A DNA stretch of 64,000 nt from Pelagibius sp. Lineage in GTDB: Bacteria > Pseudomonadota > Alphaproteobacteria > Kiloniellales > Kiloniellaceae. How positions within the stretch are numbered: the first letter of the stretch is position 1; each line of letters starts with the position of its first letter. Position numbers and translations under genes: made by a program. Positions 52,779 through 60,923 of this stretch are shown here, piece by piece. The stretch covers positions 1 to 64,000 of the forward strand of contig NZ_JANQOI010000034.1 of NCBI RefSeq assembly GCF_028289705.1, given 5' to 3'. The notes under the pieces were generated by a model. The model saw nothing but the letters and a program-made list of their open reading frames with translations. It did no database searches and was not told where the DNA came from.

Positions 52779-53732
52779 TCAGTCGAAGTAGCCGGCCTGC
52801 ACTGCCTTGCCGATCAGGTTGAGCATCAGGTTGCCTGCGGTGATTGCCGTGATCTGGTTGACGTCGCGCTTGGGGGTGATCTCGACGATGTCCATCCCGA
52901 CGACGCGCCCTTTGGCGACGAGCCCCTGGATCAGCTTGCGGGCCTGCGGATAGGTAACGCCCCCCGGGGCCGGGCCGGCCACCGCCGGCATCACCGAGGG
53001 GTCGAGGCCGTCGGCATCGATGGTGAGGTAATAGGAACCGCCGTCGGGAATCCGGTCGAGCACGTCATCCATGCCGCAGTCCTGCAGCTCCAGATCGGTG
53101 ATCAGGTGGGACCCATAGGCCATCGCCGCCTCCACCTCCGCGCGCCGGGCACTGCCCTGGCAGCGCAGGCCGATCTGAAAGATCTCGCCAACATGCTCCA
53201 TCTCCGCGGCGCGGCGTATCGGGCTGGAGTAGCCCTCGCGCACGCCGAACTTGTCGTCGACCCAATCGAGATGGGCGTCGATCTGCACCAGAGTGATGGG
53301 CCCGCGCCCCTGGAAGGCCCGCAGCACAGGGATCGAGACGCCGTGGTCGCCGCCCATGACGATCGGCAGGGCGCCGGCCTTCAGGATCAGCGCCGCAGCG
53401 TCCTCGGCCCGGCGCGAGTGGCCGCGCAAATCCCGGGGATCGCCCAGCACGTCGCCGCAGTCGACGACGCGGACCGCTTTGCCGTCGAGCAGCGGAGCCC
53501 CGAGATCGAAGTCCCAGCGTTCCAGGCCGCCGCTGACCCGCCGCGAGGCACGCCGGATGGCCGTCGGCGCGTTGGTCTGGTCGTTGGTGACCTCGTCGAT
53601 GTTGTAGGCATCGCCGTAAGGGATACCCAAGATTGCAACATCGGCGTCCAGCGATTCGAGGTCGAGAGCCAGATCGAAGCCTAGAAAAGTCTGGTGCAAT
53701 TGCCGTGGACTGACGGTCAAAGGCGATGCCAT
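52779..53732 (-). CDS. Ureohydrolase (agmatinase/arginase family)
   Basis: 317 residues with the full binuclear manganese signature: MGGDHGVSIP, IDAHLDWVD and TIDADGLDPSVMPAVAGPAPGG. Ureohydrolases split guanidino compounds (agmatine, arginine, guanidinobutyrate) into an amine and urea. The exact substrate is not readable from sequence. It is tail-to-tail with the E1-nitroreductase gene. It could provide putrescine or another amine for amide formation in this locus, which is inference. Confidence 0.87.
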   Translation of the reverse strand: MASPLTVSPRQLHQTFLGFDLALDLESLDADVAILGIPYGDAYNIDEVTNDQTNAPTAIRRASRRVSGGLERWDFDLGAPLLDGKAVRVVDCGDVLGDPRDLRGHSRRAEDAAALILKAGALPIVMGGDHGVSIPVLRAFQGRGPITLVQIDAHLDWVDDKFGVREGYSSPIRRAAEMEHVGEIFQIGLRCQGSARRAEVEAAMAYGSHLITDLELQDCGMDDVLDRIPDGGSYYLTIDADGLDPSVMPAVAGPAPGGVTYPQARKLIQGLVAKGRVVGMDIVEITPKRDVNQITAITAGNLMLNLIGKAVQAGYFD

Positions 53733-53796
53733 GGTTCTTGTTCCTCCCCCATTGTCGAAGCGGACAGCGCGGATCGCGCCGCCGCCGTCCGCGCAT

Positions 53797-53826
53797 AAAA
53801 AACGACGGCCCGAATACGGGGCCGTC
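53797..53826 (-). terminator. Rho-independent terminator of the second prsT-like gene
   Basis: GACGGCCC (53804-53811) and GGGCCGTC (53819-53826) form an 8-bp stem, followed on the minus strand by a run of six T. It lies 17 bases past the stop codon of the TPR gene and separates it from the ureohydrolase gene downstream. Confidence 0.88.
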
Positions 53827-53842
53827 CCTGAACCGGAGTGCC

Positions 53843-56713
53843 TTACTGCGAGATCCTGTTCAGAAGATCCTCGGCCTCGGCGCTGCCCGGAAAGCTCTTC
53901 CCGTTTGCCAGCAGGGACTGCAGCAGGCTCTTGGCCGCCGCGCCCTGACCGTCACGGTGGAGGCCGACGGCGTAGTGGAAAGCGATCTCCGCGTTGTCCG
54001 GAATGGCCTCATGGGCCTCGCGCAGCAGGGGCAGAGCACGCGCGGTCTCCCCTTGCTCCAGCAGGATCCAGCCCAGCGTATCCTTGATCGCAGGACTGTC
54101 CGGCGCCAGCGCCAGGGCGCGTTCGCCATGGGCGACGGCGCGCGCATCGCCCGCCTGGCTGTAGAGCCAGGCGAGGTTGTTCCAGACGATGGGATTGCCG
54201 CCCTGTCTCTCCTTCAGCGCTTCGTATTCCTTCTGCGCTTCCTCCAGACGGCCTAGGCCCAGCAGGGCTTCAGCCAGGACCATGCGCACACCGTCGTCGC
54301 CGGGCTCCTTGGCAAGCCAGTCTTGCAGGGAAACCAGCGCCGGCACCTCGTCCACCGGCGTGAAGGGCGTATCGCTGGCCACCGGCGGAGAACGGTCCCG
54401 CTGCAGTCTCGCCCGATAGAGGCCGATGGCGATCCGCCCCGTCGGTTGATCGCGCCAGCCTCTTTTGTAGGCGGCCATGGCTTCGCCCAGCCGATTGGCT
54501 TGCAGGTGCAGGTCGCCCACCATCTGGTTGCCCCAGGTGGCGTTGGGGTGTCGCCGCCAGATGCGTTCGGCATAGCTCAGCGCCTGCTCCGATCCTTCGG
54601 TGCGAAGCACGAGTTGGATCAGGGTTTCCAGGGTTGGCAGGTGTTCCGGATCGGCATCGAAGGAGCGTTCGAGAATGCCACGTGCCTTTTCGGTCTCACC
54701 CTGGGCCATGTGAGCGCGCGCCAGCAGCAGGTTCGCCGGGCTGGCATTCTCTGTTGCGTCCACCAGACGTTCGTAGGTTCTGACGGCCTCTTTGGTGCGG
54801 CCCGTCTGGATCTGAATACGGCCCAGTTCGGAGAGCATCTGGGCGCTGTCGGGATTGCGGCGTACGGCGTCGGCAAGGACCTGCATTGCCTGTTCCGCCT
54901 CGCCTGCCGCCATATGGTCCTCGACCAGGGCGCGCAGCGGCCTGAAGGCCTGAGGATCGGCCTTCACCGCAGTTTCCAGCACGCGGCGGGATCCCGCCGT
55001 GTCGCCGCCGCGCCGGAGCACCGCGGCCAGCCCGACAAGGGCGGTGATATTGTTCTGGTTGGCTTCGAGGATCGTCTTGTACTCGATCTCCGCTTGTTTC
55101 AGATCGCCGGTGCGGCCCATCAGCGCGGCCAGGTTGGCCCTGGCCTCGTGGAAGTCCGGATCGATGTCCAAGGCCGCAGTGAAGGCGGCCTGGGCCTCTT
55201 CGAAGCGGCCGAGGCCGACGTAGGCGCCGCCCTGCAGGTTCGGCGCCAGTGGGCTCTCCGGAAAGCTCTCCTGCAGGCGCTGGGCGACCTTCAGGGCTTC
55301 GTCGAAGGCGCCGGAGCGGAGATGAACGAAGGCCAGGACAAAACCGAGACCGGCGTTGTCGGTTCCCAGCTCCAGGGTCGTGTCGAGAACCGCCAGCGCC
55401 TCCTCATTTCTGCCCATGGCCAACTGGCTGATGGCGAGCTGGCCCAGAACCTGCGGATCGCCCGGGGAGTGGTCGGCAGCGCTGTGCAGGAATTCCGAGG
55501 CCTTGTCCGGCTGATTGTTCCGCAGATGCGCATTGCCCATCAGCAAGAGCATCTGGGGGTCTTCCGGTGCCTGCTCGAGGCCGCTCTCCAGGACGTTGAT
55601 CGCTTCGGTGGCCGCGCCAAGGCCGAGCAGCGTGGAGGCGAGCAGCTTGCGCGCCTGCAGATTGCCGGGATGGGCGGCCAGGTGCTTGTAAAACCAGGTG
55701 CGCGCGGTCTGTAGCCTGCCCTGATTATAATAGACGAAGCCGAAGAGGAACTGAGCCGGCGCGAAGGATTCCAGCGTCGGCGCTGCCCCGTCCAGGATCT
55801 CCTTGGCGGCCTCGTAGTCGCCACCACGGACCTTGACCAGGGCGTGAACATAGGAGGTCAGAGGATAGAAGGGCGCCAGCGCGCGGGCGGCCAGCACCTC
55901 CGCCTCGGCCTCCTCGTCATTGCCGAGCGACAGAAGTGCAGCGGCCAGGCCGAGGTGAGCGCGAACCGACGCCACCGCCTCCTGCTGCTCGGCGTCCAGA
56001 ATACTTCGGTAGACCGGAACCGAGGCTTCCGGGTCGCCTTTCAGGCGCAGGGCCTCAGCGCGCAGAACCGAGGCCTCCACCATGTTCGGGTCCAGTGCCA
56101 GGGCGGCCACCACGCGTTCTTCCACCAGCTCGAACTTGCGCTCGGCCATGTCCAGACCGGCGAGCCCAACATAGACCCGCGGGTCATCGGGGTTCTGCTC
56201 GAAGGCCTCCTGATAGGCAGCCCGCGCCCTTTCGGTCTGCTCCAGGCCGGCAAAGGCCTCGGCGCGGATCAGCAGCAGCTCATAAACGATCTCGGGCTTC
56301 TGATCTCTCGGGACCGGCGCTTTCAAAAACTCCTCGAAGCGCCGTTGCAGCAGCATGGCACGGCCCATGTGGACCAGAGTTTCTTCCGGGGGACTGCCGT
56401 AGCGCTCCGCCGCCTTCAGTTCCTTCTCCGCCGAGTCACCGTCGCCGAGAAGCAGGTGCATGCGGCCGAGCAGCAGGCGCGCTTCGGCATTCTCGGGATC
56501 GCGCTGAAGGGCGTTCTTCAGTTCGATCATGGCCGAGCGAATGTCGCCCTGATCCGCGTAGTCCACCGCCTTGTCGTAGAAGACCCGGGACTCCTCGGTG
56601 GGCGTGTTCGCCCAAAGCGGTGCGGCGCCGAGCCACCAACATGCAAGAGCGAGGGCGAGCGCCCTGGCCCCCTTGGTCAGTCTCTGCGAGTCTCTCTGGA
56701 CGGTCCTGCGCAT
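53843..56713 (-). CDS. Second PrsT-like TPR protein
   Basis: 956 residues: an export signal (ALALALACWWLGAAPLWA, cleavage after the last Ala) then TPR repeats to the C-terminus. The opening repeat (SAMIELKNALQRDPENAEARLLLG) is nearly identical to that of the prsT at 20739-23576, but the rest diverges, so it is an old paralogue. The Cys in the signal is too far upstream to be a lipobox. It is probably a periplasmic scaffold for EPS or PEP-CTERM export. Monocistronic, with its own terminator. Confidence 0.85.
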   Translation of the reverse strand: MRRTVQRDSQRLTKGARALALALACWWLGAAPLWANTPTEESRVFYDKAVDYADQGDIRSAMIELKNALQRDPENAEARLLLGRMHLLLGDGDSAEKELKAAERYGSPPEETLVHMGRAMLLQRRFEEFLKAPVPRDQKPEIVYELLLIRAEAFAGLEQTERARAAYQEAFEQNPDDPRVYVGLAGLDMAERKFELVEERVVAALALDPNMVEASVLRAEALRLKGDPEASVPVYRSILDAEQQEAVASVRAHLGLAAALLSLGNDEEAEAEVLAARALAPFYPLTSYVHALVKVRGGDYEAAKEILDGAAPTLESFAPAQFLFGFVYYNQGRLQTARTWFYKHLAAHPGNLQARKLLASTLLGLGAATEAINVLESGLEQAPEDPQMLLLMGNAHLRNNQPDKASEFLHSAADHSPGDPQVLGQLAISQLAMGRNEEALAVLDTTLELGTDNAGLGFVLAFVHLRSGAFDEALKVAQRLQESFPESPLAPNLQGGAYVGLGRFEEAQAAFTAALDIDPDFHEARANLAALMGRTGDLKQAEIEYKTILEANQNNITALVGLAAVLRRGGDTAGSRRVLETAVKADPQAFRPLRALVEDHMAAGEAEQAMQVLADAVRRNPDSAQMLSELGRIQIQTGRTKEAVRTYERLVDATENASPANLLLARAHMAQGETEKARGILERSFDADPEHLPTLETLIQLVLRTEGSEQALSYAERIWRRHPNATWGNQMVGDLHLQANRLGEAMAAYKRGWRDQPTGRIAIGLYRARLQRDRSPPVASDTPFTPVDEVPALVSLQDWLAKEPGDDGVRMVLAEALLGLGRLEEAQKEYEALKERQGGNPIVWNNLAWLYSQAGDARAVAHGERALALAPDSPAIKDTLGWILLEQGETARALPLLREAHEAIPDNAEIAFHYAVGLHRDGQGAAAKSLLQSLLANGKSFPGSAEAEDLLNRISQ

Positions 56714-56869
56714 CTGTTGGTCCTACCTGATACGGCCCGGTTTCGGAGCGCTCCCTTGCCTCGGCGTTGCGGCAGGGTTTGCCCGCTGTTCCTGCCATCG
56801 CCGGTTCTCCGCCGGGCGCATTCTAGCCAACTCGCCGGTTCGGCGACAGTCCAACCAGCGACCATCCCA

Positions 56870-56884
56870 GCCAAGGGGCTGCCA
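56870..56884 (-). promoter_or_regulatory. Weaker sigma-54-like site before the second prsT-like gene
   Basis: On the minus strand TGGCAG-N5-TGGC with GG and GC 10 bases apart; the -12 half deviates (TGGC instead of TTGC). Transcription would start near 56859, leaving a leader of about 145 bases. It is plausible because of the PrsR link, but a chance match in GC-rich DNA is possible. Confidence 0.3.
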
Positions 56885-56984
56885 TTGGCCGTCCCGCCGG
56901 ACCAGCAGCGGCGGGCTGCGGAGAACACCGACGGCTGGCATACTCGCAGGCACACCGCGGGTCCCTGCAGCCAAGGGAGGGTCG

Positions 56985-58331
56985 ATGCCGGCTCGGCAAA
57001 GGTTGGATAAGGTGCGGGCCGGAGTGATCGGCTTCGCCGGACTGGTCGGCTTGACGGCAGGCTTCGGCGTCCCCGTCCAGGCCGGCGCGGCCACTTTCGC
57101 CGCCGACCCGGCCACCTACCGGTCGGTGGTGAGGGACCTCAGGCCGGGCGACCGCCTGCGGTTGAAACCGGGCCTCTACCGCCAGGGCCTGGCTCTGATC
57201 GACCTGCACGGGAGCCCGGGCCGACCCATCGTGATCAGCGGCCCACCCGACGGCTCGGCGGTGTTCCTCGGCCGCGTTAACCACAATACCGTGGAACTGC
57301 GCCGCGCCTCCCACCTCGTCCTTCGCCACCTCACTCTCGATGGCCGCAACATCCCCTTCATCGATGCCGTGAAGGCCCAGGATGTCACCCATCATATCAC
57401 CCTGGAAAACCTGGAGATCCGGAACCACGCTTCCCACCAGCAGAACGTCGCCATCAGCACCAAGGCGCCGGCCTGGGACTGGGTGATCCGCAACAACCGC
57501 ATCCGCAACGTCGGAACCGGCCTCTACCTGGGCGATTCCGACGGCAGTGCTCCCTTCGTCCGCGGCCTGATCGAGCACAATCTGATCGGCGACACCGTCG
57601 GTTACGGGCTGCAGATCAAGCACCAGCGCCCCCGCCCGGCGATCGCCGGGATGCCGGAAGGGCCCAGTTCGACCATCATCCGCCACAACGTCATCAGCAA
57701 GGCACGCCAGCCGCAGCGCGGCTTCGCAGGCGCGCGTCCCAACCTGCTGGTCGGCCACCTCCCGCGCAGCGGGCCGGGCAGCGAAGACACCTACGAGATC
57801 TACGGCAACCTGCTCTATCAGAACCGGGTCGGCGAGCCGCTGTTTCAGGGTGAAGGCAACATCGCCTTTCACAACAACCTGCTGGTCAACCACCAGGGCA
57901 ACGGCATCGAGATCCGGCCGCATAGGGGCCGGCCGCGCCGCATTGCGGTCTTTCACAACACCGTGGTGGCCCGCAGGCTGGGGATCGAGCTCCGAAGCGC
58001 AGACCGCAACTTCGGCCAATGGGTCGCCGGCAATGCCGTTTTCGCCGAGCTGCCCATCCGCGCGCCCGGCGAGGCCCTGGAGCCCGGCAACAACTTCACT
58101 GCCGATTATGGCGCCGCCGGCGACCACCTGCGCCAGCCATTCGCCACCTGGCCGGCGCTCGACCTGCGCCCCCGCGGCGAGGGCCTGCTGGGCCCGCCGG
58201 TCGACCTGGGGCGCTTCGATGCCCTAGCCGACGGCGACCGGGATATCCTCGGCCGCCCCCGCCAGGGGCATTGGCGCGGGGCCTATGCCGGCCCCGGGCC
58301 GCAGTGGCTGCCCGGCCTCAAGGTTCGCTGA
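56985..58331 (+). CDS. Secreted right-handed beta-helix protein
   Basis: 448 residues from the ATG at 56985, which follows AAGGGAGG. A signal peptide (VIGFAGLVGLTAGFGVPVQA) leads into a parallel beta-helix with repeated short strands and turns such as NLEIRNHAS, NNRIRNVGTGLYLGDSDG, HNLIGDTVGYGLQIKH and HNTVVARRLGIEL. Proteins of this fold include polysaccharide lyases, epimerases and O-acetylation helpers (AlgG/AlgK-type loci). No catalytic set can be named with certainty. It could trim or modify the EPS in the periplasm. Divergent from the TPR gene. Confidence 0.8.
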   Translation: MPARQRLDKVRAGVIGFAGLVGLTAGFGVPVQAGAATFAADPATYRSVVRDLRPGDRLRLKPGLYRQGLALIDLHGSPGRPIVISGPPDGSAVFLGRVNHNTVELRRASHLVLRHLTLDGRNIPFIDAVKAQDVTHHITLENLEIRNHASHQQNVAISTKAPAWDWVIRNNRIRNVGTGLYLGDSDGSAPFVRGLIEHNLIGDTVGYGLQIKHQRPRPAIAGMPEGPSSTIIRHNVISKARQPQRGFAGARPNLLVGHLPRSGPGSEDTYEIYGNLLYQNRVGEPLFQGEGNIAFHNNLLVNHQGNGIEIRPHRGRPRRIAVFHNTVVARRLGIELRSADRNFGQWVAGNAVFAELPIRAPGEALEPGNNFTADYGAAGDHLRQPFATWPALDLRPRGEGLLGPPVDLGRFDALADGDRDILGRPRQGHWRGAYAGPGPQWLPGLKVR

Positions 58332-58426
58332 CCCTCGCCCTGAAGGCGGCCAGGCGAAAACCCTTCTAATCTGCCGAATTCCGGCCTTTTTCGGCACTGT
58401 CCGGGTGCCGTCCGGGACCCCTTTCG

Positions 58427-58462
58427 AGTGACGTGTCACATGTTACGTCACCGTGTGTCACT
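58427..58462 (+). promoter_or_regulatory. Operator-like array of GTGAC/GTCAC half sites
   Basis: The region has GTGAC-GT-GTCAC (58428-58439) and then two further GTCAC copies at 58447 and 58457, so three direct GTCAC repeats lie 10-12 bases apart, about one helical turn each. The outermost six bases AGTGAC and GTCACT are also inverted. It lies 110 bases upstream of the peroxidase operon and looks like a multi-dimer regulator site. Regulator unknown. Confidence 0.5.
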
Positions 58463-58571
58463 TAAGACTGGGCCGGCGCAGATGCCATATCAGGGTCACT
58501 TCCCAAGCCAAGAGAAGCTTCAAATACGGGCCGCCACGGCCACACGTCAGACAGCGACGAGGAGACTTGAA

Positions 58572-59108
58572 ATGAGCACCAACGGGACCCTGAAGTACGG
58601 TCTCAATCCTACCGTGCAGCTCTGCGGAAACATCTCACCTTTTTCCGCGATCTATAAGCTGAAGCAAGACGACCCCGATGCGCATGCCAAGGCCATCGCC
58701 GAGCTGATCGGCAGCGACGATTTCGGTGAGGCGGTCTCGGAGATGGCGATGATCCACATCTTCAGCCTCTCGCGCATGGACCACAATCATCTCTTCTTCC
58801 AGACCAACTTCGACGGCGACGTGGTCGCATATTTCGAGGGCTTCAAGCCCCTCGAAGCGCCGCTGCGCGAGGTGCTCTCGCACTTCGAAGGCGCGCCGGC
58901 GGCCGATGCCGCATTCACCGACCTGCTGGAGTTCATCGCCGCCGGCCAGGTCGAGGTCATCGGCTACTTCTGCGGCTATCCGGAACTGACGGTCAACCAG
59001 ATCCGCCGCGACGCCGACTGGCGCAGCAAGCTGATCGACATGCAGAAGTCTCTCGCACAGCCCGCCGGCAAGGTGGCCTGGGGCCAGTCCGCCTCGGGGC
59101 TCGCCTGA
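58572..59108 (+). CDS. Uncharacterised protein of the peroxidase operon
   Basis: 178 residues from the ATG at 58572 (GGAGA upstream). I cannot name the family. The segment IFSLSRMDHNHLFFQTNFDGD near residues 59-79 resembles the 'LLF-x-(S/T)-NFDG' motif of proteins found beside DyP/peroxidase-like genes. No signal peptide or membrane helix. It precedes the DyP-like gene by 110 bases. The stop codon lies in a tandem 18-bp duplication. Probably a cytosolic partner or ferredoxin-fold relative of the peroxidase; low certainty. Confidence 0.65.
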   Translation: MSTNGTLKYGLNPTVQLCGNISPFSAIYKLKQDDPDAHAKAIAELIGSDDFGEAVSEMAMIHIFSLSRMDHNHLFFQTNFDGDVVAYFEGFKPLEAPLREVLSHFEGAPAADAAFTDLLEFIAAGQVEVIGYFCGYPELTVNQIRRDADWRSKLIDMQKSLAQPAGKVAWGQSASGLA

Positions 59109-59128
59109 ATCTCGGGGCTCGCCTGAGT
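59093..59128 (+). repeat. Tandem 18-bp duplication over the stop codon
   Basis: Two copies of an 18-base unit (CTCGGGGCTCGCCTGAAT, the second ending GT) lie head to tail. The first contains the TGA stop of the gene at 58572, the second an untranslated copy of the same end. It looks like a recent replication slippage. Confidence 0.85.
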
Positions 59129-59218
59129 TCGGCACCCCGCTGAATGGCCGGGAGGCGCCCGCCGCCTCCCGCCAGCGAGACAGACTTTCTTCAACACCAA
59201 GAGACGCGGAGCCTCCCG

Positions 59219-60637
59219 ATGCTGAGCCCGGCCCCCAAACAGATGCGGACCTCAGACGACCTGAAGCGCAATCTCGATGACATTCAAGGCGGCCTGCTAC
59301 GCGAATACGACACCCTGGCCTGCCGCTATGTCTTCTATCGCTTCGACGATGCGGCCAAGGGCCGGGCCTGGCTGGGGGCACTGATGGACCGCGTGACCAG
59401 CCATGCGGGTTACGCCGCCGGCAAGACCAAGGACGGCACCCTGAACATCGCGCTCAGCGCCCGCGGCCTGGCAGCGCTGGGTCTCTCGGAGGCAACGCTC
59501 GCCAGCTTCCCCGGGGCCTTCCGCGAGGGCATGCGCGCCCGCGCCACCGCGCTCGGCGACATCGGCCCCAGCGCCCCGGAACACTGGGAGGGCGGCCTCG
59601 GCAGCGACGCCATTCATGTACTGGCCGCGGTGTCCCACAACAGCGCCGAGGACTGCGAAGAGCAACATCGCTGGCTGTCGTCGGTGGCTGAGCAGAGCGG
59701 CGGCATCACCGAGGTTCACAGCGTCGCCGCCGAGGTGGTCTTCGAACAGCGCTCCGGCTGCCCTTCTGCCCACTTCGGCTATGTCGACCCGATCTCCCAG
59801 CCGGCCATCGAAGGCCTCGACGGCGACGCCAATCCCGGCGACGGCGCCCTCAAAGACGGCGGCGGCTGGCGTTCCATCAAGCCGGGCGAGTTCGTGCTGG
59901 GGTATGAGAACGAGCTGGGCGAACGCACAGACACACCGGGTCCCGAGGGGCTCTGCGACAACGGCTCCTTCGTCGTGTTCCGCAAGGCCGCGCAGGACGT
60001 CGCCGGGTTCCGCGACTACCTGAAGCAGGGCGCCATGACGCTCTGGGGCTCGGACGACGCCGCCCATCAGGAGAAGATGGCGGCGAAGATCGTCGGGCGC
60101 TGGCGCTCCGGCTGCCCGCTGGCGCTCTCGCCGGACCAGGACGATCCGGCCATTGCAGCCGACCCCAAGAGGGTCAACGATTTCGACTACGCGGACGACC
60201 TGGACGGCAGCAAATGCCCGCTGGGCGCCCATCTGCGGCGCACCAATCCCCGCGCCTCCAAGATCACCACCACCACGAACATCAACCGCAAGCGGATCCT
60301 GCGCCGCGGCCTGGAGTACGGCAAGCCACTGCCGGAGGGCGCGGCCGACGACGGCGTCGACCGCGGCCAGGCCGGCGTCTTCGTGGTCGCCGACATCGAA
60401 CTGCAGTTCGAGTTCATCCAGGCCCAGTGGATCTGCAAGGGCGATTTCATCGGCCTGCCCAGCGACGAAAAGGACCCGCTGGTCGGGCCCAACGGCCAGG
60501 GCGGCCAGTTCACCGTGCCCGGCGCCGATATGCCGTTTCTGTTCGACCTGAAGCAATTCGTCACCGTCAGAGGCGGCGAGTACTTCTTCGCCCCCGGCAT
60601 CGCGGCCCTGAAGGCCATCGCCGACGGCAAGTTTTAG
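59219..60637 (+). CDS. DyP-type peroxidase-like protein
   Basis: 472 residues from the ATG at 59219. Family features are LDDIQGGLLREYD at the start, HFGYVDPISQPAIEG (residues 185-199), VGRWRSGCPLALSP and CPLGAHLRRTNPRA (333-346, with the expected distal heme Arg340). The normally invariant GxxDG motif is GYVDP here, with catalytic Asp190 kept. The stretch NDFDYADD, where fungal DyP has its heme-ligand His, has no His, as far as I can align it by eye. Its TAG stop is the first three bases of the palindromic element that follows. Confidence 0.8.
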   Translation: MLSPAPKQMRTSDDLKRNLDDIQGGLLREYDTLACRYVFYRFDDAAKGRAWLGALMDRVTSHAGYAAGKTKDGTLNIALSARGLAALGLSEATLASFPGAFREGMRARATALGDIGPSAPEHWEGGLGSDAIHVLAAVSHNSAEDCEEQHRWLSSVAEQSGGITEVHSVAAEVVFEQRSGCPSAHFGYVDPISQPAIEGLDGDANPGDGALKDGGGWRSIKPGEFVLGYENELGERTDTPGPEGLCDNGSFVVFRKAAQDVAGFRDYLKQGAMTLWGSDDAAHQEKMAAKIVGRWRSGCPLALSPDQDDPAIAADPKRVNDFDYADDLDGSKCPLGAHLRRTNPRASKITTTTNINRKRILRRGLEYGKPLPEGAADDGVDRGQAGVFVVADIELQFEFIQAQWICKGDFIGLPSDEKDPLVGPNGQGGQFTVPGADMPFLFDLKQFVTVRGGEYFFAPGIAALKAIADGKF

Positions 60638-60904
60638 GGCCTGTTGACATTCATTTCGCCGTTGTGGTCCGAGCGAATTTGGCCCGCGGTTAGGAGCGAC
60701 GAGGAAGGACATGCCCAAGCATATTCGACGAGGAGCGACGCGGCCGCGGGCCAAATCCGCCGGATCCCTTCGGGACGGGGCAGATCTTCGCCAGGGCCGC
60801 GTCGCGGACGCCTTGTGGGGGACCACCCCACGGCGCCGCCCGCTCCTAGCCCTGGCGAAGATCTGCTCCCGCCACGACGGCGAAATGAATCTCAACAGGC
60901 CCTA
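60635..60904. repeat. 270-bp composite palindromic element (MITE-like)
   Basis: The outer 28 bases at 60635-60662 and 60877-60904 are inverted copies with one mismatch; inside the flanking TA they begin GGGCCTGTTGA. Within lie two further hairpins: ATTTGGCCCGCGG / CCGCGGGCCAAAT in the left half, and CAGATCTTCGCCAGGGC / GCCCTGGCGAAGATCTG in the right half. There is no coding potential. TA at both ends fits a TA target duplication as made by IS630/mariner-type (or a TNA-type IS5) transposases. It lies between the DyP-like and catalase-like genes. Confidence 0.8.
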
Positions 60905-60923
60905 GATCAGGAGGAGACCAATC

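Noticed and set aside
59297-60895. 532-codon antisense frame over the DyP-like gene
   Set aside because: It is a composition shadow and runs into the palindromic repeat element.
60635-60904. Complete insertion sequence
   Set aside because: Terminal inverted repeats are present but there is no transposase frame; only a non-autonomous element can be supported.
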